Below the pieces are notes generated by a model. The model made no database searches. It was not told where the DNA came from and was given only the letters and a program-made list of their open reading frames with translations. Shown piece after piece: positions 1 to 11,985 of a stretch of 64,000 bases of DNA (the stretch's first letter is position 1; every line of letters starts with the position of its first letter). Position numbers and translations under genes: made by a program. Source of the stretch: Phyto melanocephala (lineage: Eukaryota > Arthropoda > Insecta > Diptera > Rhinophoridae); the NCBI GenBank assembly GCA_941918925.1, contig OW799233.1, positions 177,041,235 through 177,105,234 on the forward strand, written 5' to 3'.

Positions 1-2251
1 TGAAAAACGTAAATAAACTGTATTAGTGCTCAAGATTCGTGGACTCGTAAATTAATCCTGAACACAAATAAGTTACCTCAGCCGAAGCTTAAACCACGCA
101 ACACTGAAGTGAGACGATAATACAAAACTGCATTGGAAAAACTATTTTATAATGATCCTTTAAGTTTTTATAATTTTTTTAAAAAAGTCGACCATCTTGC
201 TTAATCTAAGGTTTTAGTTCTTTTGACCCTCGGACTTTCTTAACATATTTTAATCTCTGTTTAAGCAAAACAATTCAAACTCTTATATAAAAACTCCCAA
301 AGATTACTTAAAAAAATAAATAAAGATTTATCTACGGACAAATTAAGTTTAATTTTAAGTTTATAAAAATCTTTGCTATTTTTTCTTCAGCTTTTTTATC
401 GTTGACAAACAGTAGCAGCAACAACATTTAATAAAACTTAAAAAAATGTAGCAGAAGTGTATGAATTTTTTTTGTTAATGTTGTCATGTTAAGTTGCTTA
501 AATGGATTAGTTTTGTTCTTTTTTTTTAATTTCTCCATTTTTTTATATCTGCATTAACTCGTTGGTTATTGCATATATTTCGTTTTTTTAGTTTTCGTTT
601 CCTTTCTTCTTAATTTTTTTTTATCAACAGCAAGCAGCAAATATTATTGCAACAGCGGTTGATGAGAAGGGTACAGAAATTAACAAGCTGTGTTTGTATT
701 ACACACACACATACATACATATAACGTTCTGTTAAACAGCCAAACAATTGAATTTCTCGTAGATTGTTTTGTTCGAGGCAATGGACCAAACCCAGCAACC
801 AAACAACCCAATTTGCTATAGCAATGTAGATTTTTTCTATGTTTTTTAGTTTTTTTTATATATTTTTTGAAATTTCTTTTATTAGTTTAATACTAGAAGT
901 TTGAGTTTGTTTATTTAGTGTAACACACTTGCACATTTACTCATAAAACAGCATGTTTAAAGTTGTGTGGAGGCTGTGACACAGTTTAACTTTTGTCTTC
1001 TTTTCATGTCTCTAACAGGCAACGGAAATTGTTGTGGACTTGATGGACTTTTGGTGTAATCTTAACATCTTCATCGCATTCGTTTAGTAGGTCTTCCTTC
1101 ATTCCCTGGCCAACTAACTAGCCATTTATGCACTCTTTTGTGTGCCTATTTTCGTTTTGTCATCCTGCCGCTAATGTTGCTCCATAGATAAAACCAAACT
1201 TTGGGGAAATAGGAAAACGAGTGTTAGTAACACTAAACAGCTAGAACAACAACAAAATATTAAAAAACTAACACAAACGAGTAGTCAAAAAAAAAAGGAC
1301 TGGACAACAACAAACAGGATACTCGAAACTGAAACTGCATAAAAAAAATTTTTTTGTAGTAAATTAAAGACTCTTAGCATGATTTAATGATGCACTACAT
1401 ATTTTTGTGTAATATGAACTCAAAGTCTTAAAATTACTATAACAGTGCTTTAAGTCAGTCAGCATAATCAGTGTCATCTTGTAAAGTCTAACGAAATGAT
1501 TAAAAGGAAAAGTGATTAAAGTTTCTTTAAGCTAAAAAAATTTTCAAATAAAACTTGATATTACCGAACTGCTAAGACATAAATTGTAGAAATCAAAGGA
1601 CTAAAGTTTAAAGTCTATACGCTTTGATTATCCTACGTAACCTTAAAAAAAGTTTAATCAGTGTAGGTGTACGTTTTAAGTAGGTTTCATTAACGTGTCA
1701 AAAGCGAAAAGTTTCTATTTGTTTTTTTTAAGCATCATTAGAACAATTCATCTAATTTAGAATGCCAGAGATGATAAATTATATTCTATTCAATGCTATC
1801 GAAAGTTATATTTGCATTGTTACTTGTACAATATTGTTTGATTTAGTAAAAAGTTTTTAAAAAAAGAAAAATCATTCTTAATGAAGTTTGAAAATATTTG
1901 CAATAATAAAATATTTTTAATATTTCCAACATTTTTCCATGAACAAAATTTTTATTTTGATTATATACACAAATGCTGGGGAAGTATAGAAGCAGACTAC
2001 TACTATCTTGGGTCTCTTTTTGACTCCCTTTGGTCTTTAGTGTTTTTCAGGCAATTGAACGTTATCGTTTCTATCACTGATTCTTGCTCCATTACCGTTG
2101 GACTTTTTCTGTGGGTTTTTCTAAAGTCACAGGTCACAGCGGGCCTCATGCCATCGTTTGAGTTCTGCCTAAGTTATAGCAATACAAACAATGTGAATGC
2201 GAGCCACGCAGAGTAAAGTCGGCGGATATTTTTACGATGTTATATTACATA
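1..2251. other. AT-rich intergenic DNA
   Basis: No gene is supported here. The stretch is made of poly-A/T runs, CAA-rich low-complexity patches (about 1240-1310) and a few short open frames with no recognisable motif. A 111-codon open frame at 1881-2216 has no domain or coding-like composition and abuts the transposon at 2252. Confidence 0.6.
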
Positions 2252-3188
2252 TACCGGGTGTTTTTTTTACAGGTTTGTTTTTCGAATAGAGATAAAACTG
2301 GCATTTTGTGGTCAAATCTGGCAACTCTAATGTCATTTATGTTCAGTTTGGTTTGCCATTTCATCATGAACAGGTTGACAAAAGAACAACGCTTGCAAAT
2401 CGTGCAAATTTATTTCGAAAACTGAGATTGATCTCGATGCTGATTTTCATCGCAAAATTTTGTTCAGTGATGAGGCTCATTTTTGGTTGAATGGCTACGT
2501 CAACAAGCAAAATTGCCGCATTTGGAGTGAAGAGAATCCACATGCGACCCTTGAGACGCCATTACATCCACAAAAACTGACTGTTTGGTGTGCTCTATGG
2601 GCTGGTGGAGTCATTGGGCCATACTTCTTCCGAAATGATGCTGGAGAGGCATTTACCGTTAATGGAGACCGGTATAGAGCCATGATAACCGACTATTTTG
2701 TTCCCGAATTGGATGGCATGAATGTGGATGAGTTGTGGTTCCAACAAGACGGCGCTACATGCCACACAGCGCACGCCGCAATCGATTTATTGAAGGAAAC
2801 ATTCGATGAGCGCATAATTTCGCGGAATGGACCTGTCAATTGGCCACCAAGATCGTGTGATTTGACACCATTGGATTATTTTCTTTGGGGATATGTGAAG
2901 TCGTTCGTCTACGCCAACAAACCAGAAACGTTAGGGGAATTGGAAGCCAACATTCGTGGCGTTATTGCCGACATACGGCCCCATATGCTCGAAAAAGTGG
3001 TTAAAAATTGGACCTGTAGAATTGGCTTTATTCGAACCAGCCGCGGCGGCCACATGCCTGAAATCATATTTAAACATTAATGGCATAAAATTATCCTTCC
3101 AATAAAGCCAAATTGATGTTCATTAAAACGATTTTCTTGTGTTTTATTTCAATTCGAAGTTCTATACCACTGAAAAAAACACCCGGTA
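2252..3188 (+). mobile_element. Internally deleted DD41D mariner-like element
   Basis: The ends are inverted repeats (left TACCGGGTGTTTTTTT, right AAAAAAACACCCGGTA) and include the TA target dinucleotide on both sides, as expected for Tc1/mariner insertion. Inside is one transposase remnant on the + strand. The element is about 0.94 kb because the part between the DNA-binding domain and the first catalytic Asp is deleted. A degraded relative lies at about 41.9-42.5 kb. Confidence 0.9.
2366..3080 (+). pseudogene. DD41D transposase, internally deleted
   Basis: The frame from ATG 2366 gives an N-terminal helix-turn-helix start (MNRLTKEQRLQIVQIYFEN) and hits a stop at 2423. From 2424, in another frame, comes EIDLDADFHRKILFSDEAHF, which holds the first catalytic Asp (SDEAHF), then WFQQDGA with the second. 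WPPRSCDLTPLDYFLWG holds the third. By my count 41 residues separate Asp 2 from Asp 3, which is the spacing of rosa-type mariner relatives rather than DD34D mariner. The C-terminus RGGHMPEIIFKH looks natural. The 206-codon DDE part is uninterrupted, but the deletion and frame change mean no complete transposase can be made. Confidence 0.9.
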
Positions 3189-3469
3189 CAATGACAAGTA
3201 CAAGGCCTTTCAAACAAATAAAGAAATTTCGCTTTAATATTTAAGTTTAAACATATGAAAAACTTTATAAAAGTCGCCTTATTTTAAGATTTTTTTTTGT
3301 AATTATAACTTCGATGTTGTATACAATATAGCCAAAAAAATATTAACCCAATTCACAACCTTTCGTACAAGTTGTGGATTTAGCAACAGTTGTCCATATT
3401 TTGTTGACAATTTCTTATCTTAAATTCGTTATACTCAAATGTTCTTTAAAACAAGCTTCAAGACTATAA

Positions 3470-4191
3470 GATTTAAATATATGCTGATGACGTACAGGTA
3501 TACATTAGCTGTAATGCTGGTTTGATTCAACAATGTGTCAGAACCCTTAATAGAGAATTGCAGCGTGTTTATGAGTGGGCAAATGCAAGTGCTCTCACGA
3601 ATAATCCTATTAAATCAAAATATATTATTATTCAGAAACGATGACCTTAAATAATCAAACTATAGAAATTGTTGAGTCTACTAAAAATCTACGAATATTT
3701 TTTAACAATACCCTCACCTGGTCAAACCATATTAATTATGCATGTGGTCGAACGATTTCTATGATAAGAAATTTGTTGCAAACTCAGTATTGTTCCCCCA
3801 ATTAAAATTAGAATACTCCTTGCTAAAACTTACTTAATACCAACATTGTTATATGGTTGTAAACTTTTGCAAGCTGTGACAAAAAAGCAAAAAAAAAAAA
3901 ACTTAATAGTACTTTTAATAGTATAATTCGTTATGTCTATGAGCTGGAAAGGTATGATCATATATTCCCTTATATAACCCTGCTTTATGGTATTAACTTT
4001 GATAACTATTTAAAAATAAAAATTGTACTCTGCACGTAGAAACTAATACATACATGTCCGCCAGTTTATCGCTACTCACGCCAGTTTATTTATATCTCTT
4101 CCTAGAGGGAAAATACTTCTAGTTCTTAGACACTATACTCAGATATTTAAATACAAGTTCTGTATTAATGCTATTGGTCTCTAGAATGGAA
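3470..4191 (+). pseudogene. Non-LTR retrotransposon RT remnant
   Basis: Frames broken by indels translate to recognisable reverse transcriptase pieces. These are the catalytic box YADDVQVYIS followed by LQRVYEWANA near 3480-3610, then LTWSNHINYACGRTISMI around 3716-3770, and ILLAKTYLIPTLLYGC around 3810-3860. A C-terminal region (LPRGKILLVLRHYTQ...INAIGL) ends near 4190. This order is that of jockey-like and related non-LTR elements. The 5' part (endonuclease, fingers) is missing. A Helitron end is inserted at 4192, so the remnant continues after it only as probable 3' UTR. Confidence 0.8.
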
Positions 4192-4645
4192 TCTACATAT
4201 ATAAAAGTGAAACTCTGTGTGTGTGTGTGTGTGTATTAGCTATAGACTCCGAAACTGTAAAACCGATCGGACTCAAACTTTGGCAAGTTGTTATAATTTT
4301 TAGCTACTTACACTTGACCGATTTTTCTGAAAATTTGCACACATATTAAGCTGTCATGACTATATAATTTCGTGATTAGAAAAGTGGGCGGGGCCATGCC
4401 CATAAAAATGTTATAATTTTGAGGTACCTGCACTGCACCGATTTTTCTGAAACTTTGCACACATATTGAGCAGTCGTGACTATATAATTTCGTGATTATT
4501 AAATTTGTTAATTATAAATTTGAGGCACTTGCACTCGACCGATTTTTCTAAAACTTTGCAAACATATTGAGCTGTTATAACTATACAGTTTCGTAATTAG
4601 AAAAGTGGGCAGTGCCACGCCCATAACAAAAGTAGAAAGTAAATT
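4192..4645 (+). mobile_element. Helitron 5' fragment
   Basis: It starts with TCTACATATATAAAAGTGAA straight after an A, the A|TC junction typical of Helitron insertion. A (GT)n run and about three degenerate units of roughly 110 bp follow (GACCGATTTTTCTGAAA ... AAAGTGGGCGGGGCCA). It matches the left and middle part of the complete copy at 12314-13056 but has no CTAGT 3' end, so it is 3'-truncated or degraded. Where it ends in the retrotransposon is approximate. Confidence 0.75.
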
Positions 4646-4890
4646 TTTAGCGTTATTTTTATTAAATTTAATTAGTCACACATTTTTTGTTTTAACAGTG
4701 TTGTAATTAATTAATTAATTAATCTTGTTCCAATTTGTTAGTATTTTAAAATTTTATATAATTATTTGTTTTAAATAGTATATAATAAATTAAATATATT
4801 TACGCTTGTAAATACTTGGTTCCATGCTGTAATATGGGACTTATGTCTTAAATTAAATTAAATAAATGAAAATAAAAATTTCAACAATTT
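4646..4890 (+). other. Probable 3' UTR of non-LTR remnant
   Basis: This is AT-rich sequence ending in TAAATTAAATTAAATAAATG-type A-rich repeats, like the 3' tails of jockey-like elements. The assignment rests mainly on position after the RT remnant, with the Helitron fragment between. Confidence 0.4.
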
Positions 4891-6320
4891 TACCTTATAA
4901 AGTGAATTTTCAAGGCAAATGTATTCATCGGGTTATCCCAGTTCGGCGAAAAGTTAGACATTTGAAAAGATGAGAGAAGAAAGATAATTCTTTTTGATCT
5001 ATGGACTTTGATAGCTGATTTTTAAAATAAGTGGAAAAAAAAAATAATAATCAGCTGAAGAATTAAGACTACCTGATAAATAAATTTGCCTTTTAGAATT
5101 TCCTACAATGTACAACTACTGCGATGGGTTGTAAATTGGTCAATTATGTACTTCTGTGTATTAAATATACAAAACAAACAATGTATGTTATAAGATTTTA
5201 ATAATAGTTTATTGTCGAAATCAAAAAGAGGATTAAAAAGTTACGAATCTGTAACAAATATAATCAAATGGCATCACTGCCACTATAACCTCATTAACTC
5301 TTTTCCAGTTAATTGTCTCTCACTCTCTGCTTAAAAGTTATATTTTTTATTTTATTGGGTTTTTTTAATTATTATGCATTTTTAACTTCTCCATCCTTTA
5401 GTTATATATTTTTTGGTTTGCAACATTTTTTTTATTTTGTTTAACCCGGCCTACTTGTCTTGCCTTTGCCCTGCTGGGCATGTGCTGTGTTTTGTTTTTA
5501 GTTTTTATTTTTATCCCTCAAATTATAAAGCCTGCTGGTGTCGGCTGGTCCCATACAATCAATTTATTTTTTTTTTTTTGCTTAAGAACATAACTTTTTC
5601 TCTTTTCCTTCTAAACTTCACTCTAGATGAAGCTTAAAGTTTAAATGTTACGAATTGTATAAGAAGATGTAAAGCATAGCACAGCTTTACTTAAGCTGTA
5701 GGCAAGTGATTAAGATAACAAGTCATACATATAAAAACTTGAAAAAAAAGAAAATAAAAAAAAGAACACCCGAAAAGGAAGAAAAGGCAAAGAAAGAGGA
5801 CAAAAGTTACTAAACGAAATGGTCAAGAGTTTTTTCCATTCGTTTCTTTTTTTTTTGCTCGACGAAGAATTAACATGTACTAGTATTTAAAGTATTAGAG
5901 TTTACAGGCCGAAATTGATAAGAAAGCAACAGCAACTATTTGAAAACTTTTACAAAAATATTAGGTGCCAAAATAGAAATGCAGCATTACCGGGCATTAG
6001 ATAAAATGGTAAAAGTTAGCAAGTTAGTTATTAAAGTTATACATGAAATATAAATTACTTTATTAATCAGTTATGTTTTTAACAAAAATCTCTATAACAA
6101 TTGACTGCAAGAATATACACAAACTATTTAGTTTATTGCTAAACAATTGTTACACTAGAAAACACGTTTAAGTTTGTCAATTTAGTTGTAAAACTTTCAA
6201 TTAAAATGTCTGCCCGGTTATTGTAATAATATTTAATATTTAAGTTAAAATAATGGTTATAGCAGGTAATCTATTATGAGCTACCTTTTTAGTAGCAATT
6301 TTTTGTGAGATAAATATTAT
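4891..6320. other. Intergenic DNA, no gene seen
   Basis: AT-rich with T-runs and A-runs (5561-5580, 5740-5770). Short open frames, including 74 codons at 5413-5637, have no recognisable features. Confidence 0.55.
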
Positions 6321-6810
6321 AAAGGGTGAGCCAAAAGTCCTGATGTGATATAAAAACTTAAAAACTATTCCGTTTATATATATTTTGTTATTTTGTTTCA
6401 GATTATAAAATAAAAATGTTTTACATATGAGTTTTTTACATGCAATATGAAAAATAATTTCACTAAAATAACCCCCCTTTATAGCTTTGCATTTTTCATA
6501 ACAAAAAAAAAAATGTTTCTGTAGCCCTCGAATTTTTGCAACAATCTTGGTCTGAATATTGAAATTAGTTTTGATTTCAATTACAATTACAGTATTTCCA
6601 ATTTAATTTTTGAAGAAGTAAGGCCCAATAATATTTTCAGATCTAATAGCACATCATACTGTACAATGGGTGTAATTGACTTTGATGAATGACTCTTGGA
6701 TTTTTAGTACCCAATCTTACACCATTTGCACATTATACAGAAATAACAATAAGCCTTTTAACGTCATTTTTTGTTGGTTATGATGTGCTTTAACTACCGT
6801 ATTATTTGCT
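6321..6810 (-). mobile_element. Degraded DD41D element, one end only
   Basis: The left end AAGGGTGAGCCAAAAGTCC matches the termini of the elements at 13262 and 43786. Reverse-strand sequence at about 6600-6680 reads WCAIRSENIIGPYFF, close to the core TVWCgi...IIGPyFF segment of DD41D transposases. The same block is in the 43786 element at about 44160-44230. No matching right end was found, so the right boundary is approximate. Confidence 0.6.
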
Positions 6811-7149
6811 ATGGAAATTTGATTAATAAAGCTTTAATAATGCATACGGCAGTAAGTATTAAGTTACACAAGTACACAGAAAAAATGATTACTTAAATTT
6901 TTTTAATTTAATGATTTTGAAATTTCTGTCAGTTGAAAAAGATGCATTGAAACTAAAATTAAAAAAAAAAAAAAAATTACTTTTTGTCAAGATTTGATTT
7001 TCAAGAATAAGTTTAACAAAACTTTTAATAATCATGCTAAAAAAGGGAGGTGAATATCAAAATAATAATGGCCAATCAGCAGATTAAAGTTCAAGTAAGT
7101 TCATCATACCAAAAAAAAAAAAAAACCGACTTTGCTCTTTATATTTATA

Positions 7150-8065
7150 TCGGGTGTCCCAACTAGAACGCAATTTTTAAATTTTAAATAAAACACAGAT
7201 ATTTAAAAAAATCGTGAAACTTTATTATATCGTAAAGTAGACAGAATGAGGTTATGTATGGAACAATATATCGTGCAGATGGCCGCCGCGGCTTTGCTGG
7301 CACACACGCAATCTTTTAATGAAATTTTCAATGACCTTTTTGCATAAATGCTGCGGTATTTCATTAATGCAGCGTCCAATTTCCTCTTTTAAGGCTTGAG
7401 TCGTCGTCGGTTTATTCGCGTAAACCATCGACTTCAAAAAACCCCAAAGAAAAAAATCTAAAGGTGTTAAATCACACGATCTAGGCGGCCAATTCTGGTC
7501 TCCAAAACGCGAAATAACACGACCGGGAAATGACTGATGCAGCAATTGAATTGTTTCTCTGGCTGTATGACATGTGGCGCCATCTTGTTGAACCACATGC
7601 CCTCCACATTCATTTCTTCAATTCTAGGCAAGAAAAAACTGGTTATCATTTCACGATACCAAACACCATTGACTGTTTGCGCTTGACCTACCTCATTTTC
7701 ATAAAAAAAAGGTCCAATGATTCCTCCAGCCCAAAAGCCACACCACACAGTGAAACGTTGAGGATGCATTTTCTTCTCGTGAATCACTCGAGGATTTTCC
7801 TCACCCCAAATGCGACAATTCTGCCTATTGACGAAGCCATCAAGATGGAAATGGGATGATCGCAATTTGCGAACTGTAGCCGCAAAACTTTCAAAATTCT
7901 GGTAAAGCAATTTCACAATGAGAGTGCGTTGTTCATTCGTGTAGCGCTCCATTTTTCTTAATCTCGTACCTTCTACTAGCAAACAATATCAATTGTTCAA
8001 ATGTCAAACAATGACACTTCGAATGGCGCCAAATTTAAAAATTGCGTTCTAGTTGGGACACCCGA
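7150..8065 (-). mobile_element. DD41D element with perfect 35-bp inverted repeats
   Basis: Positions 7150-7184 and 8031-8065 are perfect inverted repeats of 35 bp, beginning TCGGGTGTCCCAACTAGAAC. The element is flanked by TA on both sides (7148-7149 and 8066-8067). At 916 bp it is shorter than a full element. The unmutated ends suggest recent movement, probably driven in trans, since its own transposase is broken. Confidence 0.93.
7252..7952 (-). pseudogene. DD41D transposase, deletion plus 1-bp frameshift
   Basis: Read from 7952 leftwards, the protein starts MERYTNEQRTLIVKLLYQN, a helix-turn-helix N-terminus. It jumps at TVRKLRSSHFHLDGFVNRQ, so the linker region before the first catalytic Asp is deleted and that Asp is lost at the junction. 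The frame breaks at MWFNKM (about 7590), and the next frame continues with QQDGATCHTA, so one base is missing in the WFQQD codons. The second part runs through WPPRSCDLTPLDFFLWG and ends RGGHLHDILFHT at 7252. Asp 2 to Asp 3 spacing is 41 by count. Apart from these two lesions the frame is clean. Confidence 0.9.
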
Positions 8066-8856
8066 TATAATAGAGAGAACTTTATTGCAGATGTGACTTA
8101 AGTCAATATGTCTTGCAGCCCAATACATCTTGTTGGATTTGAAACTTCGGGTGTTTTCTTTTCTGTTCCATTAATTCTGCCCTATGCGTTTTTGTGTTCT
8201 TTTCTTAAAAATATGTAACATTATAAACAGGTGACAAGTTCTTTTGTAATAATGTTGCAATAAAAATGAGAAAAAATATTACATGTCGTACGCTGAAATA
8301 AAGCAAAGGGTTAGAATACGGCTCTTTTTAACAGCTGATTTTAATAAGAATAATAAAGTTTTTTTGATGTTTTTGTCCCAAATTATTAAAATGGAAGCAA
8401 GAAATGCAGTTTTACATAAAAATATATCTATCATGTAAAAAAGGTGAAAATTCCTGTTCTATTCTACTGATTATAAAGGTAGCACTTTGTAGGTGACCTT
8501 TAAAAATGTGCTCTACAATAAAAGGGCAACATTGTTTGTTAGAAAAGAAAACACCATTAATTGGTAAGTTATTCTTTAAATTCCTTTCCACGGTTTGATC
8601 AAGATTTTGAAGAGTAAAATTTCTTTGTGCCTTGGTCGAGAAATATATGTCGTTTGGTTGTGTCACCAGTTCATAATATATTATACTAAAGACATTTCTT
8701 TGTACGTTGGTTGAAGGTGCATATAAGTATTTAAAAATTTATTCTCTTTCAGAGTACTAATAATACTAATACAATAAATACCTTATTTAAAATTAATCCC
8801 AAACTTAAATTAAAGGAATGATTAAATTCATTAAAATAATTTTTAAAAACTATATA
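8066..8856. other. Intergenic DNA, no gene seen
   Basis: AT-rich spacer between two DD41D elements. An 84-codon reverse frame (8412-8666) has no recognisable domain. Confidence 0.5.
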
Positions 8857-9394
8857 AAGGGTCCGCCAAATAACTTTTTTTTTTGAAAATGCTATAAAAA
8901 AATGTGGCACGTAGCGCCGTTCTGTTAAAACCAAATGTTGCCAATATCCTCCTCTTCAATTGTTGTGAACAAAAATTCGTTGAACATGGCCTGATAACGA
9001 TCGCCATTGACTACGGCCACTCCTTGTTCATTTTCGAAGAAAAATTGCCCAACTATGCCTTTGGACCAAAATCCGCACCAAACAGTGATTCGTTCTGGGT
9101 GTATCGGCTTTTCAATGTATGCGTGCGGGTTTTCTGTAACCCAAATGCGACATTTTTGTTTGTTTACATACCCCCCAAGATCAAAATGAGCTTCATCTTA
9201 AAAGAGGATTTTTTTAGACAAAATCGGCCAAAGTAATGTCGCAATATTGCCCAGCGTTGTTCAAGCGTATACACAACCATATTCGTTCAGCGGAAGGATA
9301 AAACTAATTATCTGTCAAATCAGACAAAAGATAAGTGTTACCATTCACCAAATAAGCACTAGTTGAAAAAAAAAACGTTAGATGGCGGATCCTT
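8857..9394 (-). mobile_element. DD41D-derived MITE, AAGGRTCCGCC family, copy 1
   Basis: The ends are AAGGGTCCGCCAAATAAC and, inverted, AAGGATCCGCCATCTAACG, flanked by TA (8855-8856, 9395-9396). Reverse-strand reading of the core gives DEAHFDLGGYVNKQKCRIW, ENPHAYIEKPIHPERITVW and then NGDRYQAMFNEFLFT. This is the middle of a DD41D transposase with the N-terminus and most of the C-terminus deleted. It resembles the copy at 25678-26219 almost end to end, and both carry the same internal deletion. Confidence 0.88.
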
Positions 9395-10725
9395 TACATT
9401 TTAATTATTTTTTTAATACTGTTTTAATTGATATTATTCGCAATATTTCTCAATTAAAATGATTAATTTTCATTCAATTACTTGTATCATTTTGATGATT
9501 GCAGTAAAATCAAATAAAATTTTAATTAATAGTATTAATATTGTAATTGAAAATTATTAATTTTTTTTGTGTAAGTATTAAACAGACACTGTCATGGTTA
9601 TTAAAAGTTAAAGTCGTTTTACATTGTTGCACCGCAAACAAATCAGTTGACAGTCCTCGGAACTGTGAGGTCTACTTCATTTATGTTTCAGAGTGCTTAT
9701 AAAGTGTTTTTTTTTATTTGCAACTGTACGTGTGATAAGAGATTAATTTATTGTAAATTTTGTTATTTGTGTAACTACTAACAACAAATTAGTGAAAAAT
9801 TGCATATAATCAATGTTTCTACGTTTAGTTAGACAGTCATTTAGTTTGTTACACTTTAATCTTTTACACTTTGTAATTTAAGCTGATGTTGTATGTTATA
9901 ATGGGTTAGGGGTAAACGTACGTATTTTATTAACGCGTTTTTGCACTTTGCCACACATCTATGGCATTTGTTTTGAGGTGATTAAATAATTCCGATAGGT
10001 GCTGGTCTAGGTGTTGACTTTAAATAACATTTTATACACAGTTATTTTGCTAAACAAATATATGGGGTAGTATACCGTTATAAGTGTGTAGGTGTGTGCG
10101 TGTGTGTTTGCGATTATGTGCAAAAAATAACAAACAATTGATATTACTACAAAAGAACACCGACAATGATGACAAAAACATCACCAGTTGACAATAGACG
10201 TGTAAATAATTTATTATTTGTTCGCACATTTATTTCTGTTCCAGCCTTTTTCACTGTTAGCAGTTTTTATGGCTGCTGCTGGCATAGTAATATTTTCTAT
10301 TACCATTTGCTGCATTCAGGCTCAGTTTCAAGCTTTTACGAAAATAAAGCCAATCAATACTTTTGTACTGTATCGGTATCGATGTATTAAATGTTGATGA
10401 TTATGATGTTGTTGTTAGTTGTTGTTGTTGTTAGTTGTTGTTGTTAAGAGTTATTATATTTATGACATGATGATGTTGGTACAAGTATTTGTGTGAAATA
10501 TAAATGTTAGGTTTGTAAAGTTATAGTTATTATTTGTATTGTATAAATGTTTGCACATTATAATTGGTAAGCAAGTACTATGGGCTATGGTTACAGTTTT
10601 GTTACCCACTTTAGAAAGTCGGCAAAATAAGTTACACAATACACTGTTTTTTAACTTAAGGGAGTTATATTTTTAACTGTTACAAAGTGGTTACCTGATA
10701 TTAAACACTGTTTATAAAAACTAAT
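9395..10725. other. Intergenic DNA with GTT/GT simple repeats
   Basis: No gene is supported. Contains GT-rich stretches near 10085-10115 and a GTT array (separate entry). The 74-codon frame at 10166-10390 shows no domain. Confidence 0.55.
10407..10446 (+). repeat. (GTT)n microsatellite
   Basis: Imperfect trinucleotide run of GTTGTTGTTAGTTGTTGTTG type, about 40 bp. Confidence 0.85.
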
Positions 10726-10811
10726 GTAAAAATGGGCTCCACGAAAAGCCCCCCAATGAAATAACGCCCAAACGAAAAATGAAATATTCCCCAAATTTTT
10801 TTCATACATTT

Positions 10812-10843
10812 TTGGGTGTTATTTCATATGAAATAACTCCCAA
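10812..10843. repeat. 32-bp subterminal palindrome, left
   Basis: TTGGGTGTTATTTCAT followed by ATGAAATAACTCCCAA; one mismatch from a perfect palindrome. Same motif as 11954-11985. Confidence 0.95.
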
Positions 10844-11098
10844 TTTTTTTGGGCCGTTTTTCATTTTTTTTGGAAATTATTTCATTTCTCATTTGGGGTT
10901 TTCAAATTATGAAATAATCTCCAATGAAATAACACCCAACAAATTTTTAAATTCGGGGCTTGTTTCATAGCGTGTATAATTTGGTTAATATTTCATTTTG
11001 TATTCGGGGATTCTTTCATTTTTAAAGCTTCTGGTTGTGGGGGGTGCTTTTAAATAAATTATATAAAAATAGGCCTTTTACAAGAAAACTTTTAGCCT

Positions 11099-11344
11099 GT
11101 GAATATATTACAATATCTTTTTAAATACATAAATGATAACGTTCTGGATTTGGATGGTGCGACCTTCGTGACAGACTACGAAATAAGTCTACGGACGGCA
11201 ACAATGATTGTTTTCCCTAAATCAAAAGTAATCGGTTGTTGGTTCCACTTTTGCCAAGCAGTAAGGAGGCCCATAATAATAAAGTGTAACCAACTGGCAG
11301 CATTTGTACATACAACGTATATTTTCTCCATTTTGATTTCATGA
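11099..11344 (+). pseudogene. MULE transposase core fragment
   Basis: An 81-codon frame contains FVTDYEISLRTATMIVFPKS followed by KVIGCWFHFCQAVRR. The TD(Y/F)E...A...vFP...GCWFHF.Qa.(w/r)R pattern is the conserved catalytic-region block of MULE-type transposases. The Asp of TDYE is the likely second acidic residue, and CWFH is the usual block after it. Everything before and after is missing or degraded, including the first Asp and the final Glu. The match comes from recognition of the motif, not from an alignment. Confidence 0.75.
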
Positions 11345-11953
11345 GCAACCATTTTGTTTTTTTTACCATTCCTTGCGTATAATGTATTAAGTTTATTATT
11401 TATGTATGTACATGAAAATAATTTTTTGGTAGTTCGGTTTCAAAAATAAATATATTGGAAATATTAAACAATTCTTTGTCCATACTTCCTCACATCTCCA
11501 TTACAGAAAATTACTGCCTTCTTTACAATATTGTAACTATAATAACGTCTCCCATGAGTCGGATTTTTAAGCCATTCGTAAAGTTTTAGGATAGCTCGTT
11601 GGTGGCTGATCTGATATTGCTTCCATCGTATAAGGGAAATTTACTGCACTGGACTAAGTTCATTTACAAAACCAAAAGTAGTCACTATTAAACCAGCTTT
11701 GTATGTTCTTTCACAAAAAAAAAAAATTGAAATTAAATGATGGCACACTTTCGAAGTTGCATATATCCTTATTATGAAGAAGACGCATGCGGGCCTCCAC
11801 ACAATTTATATCAATAACTTTGCGATTTTGCTGTTGGTCCATATTGACTTCATGAAATCCTTAATGAATCTGACTCTTTTATGAATTTTGGGCATAATTT
11901 CATTTTTGTTGCTGATGGGGTTTATTTCATTGGGGGTTATTTCATTTTCATCA

Positions 11954-11985
11954 TTGGGAGTTATTTCATATGAAATAACTCCCAA
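11954..11985. repeat. 32-bp subterminal palindrome, right
   Basis: TTGGGAGTTATTTCAT followed by ATGAAATAACTCCCAA; a perfect palindrome, about 160 bp inside the right end of the MULE. Confidence 0.97.

Noticed and set aside
1881..2216. 111-codon forward frame next to the first transposon
   Set aside because: No domain, no splice context and composition like the surrounding spacer.
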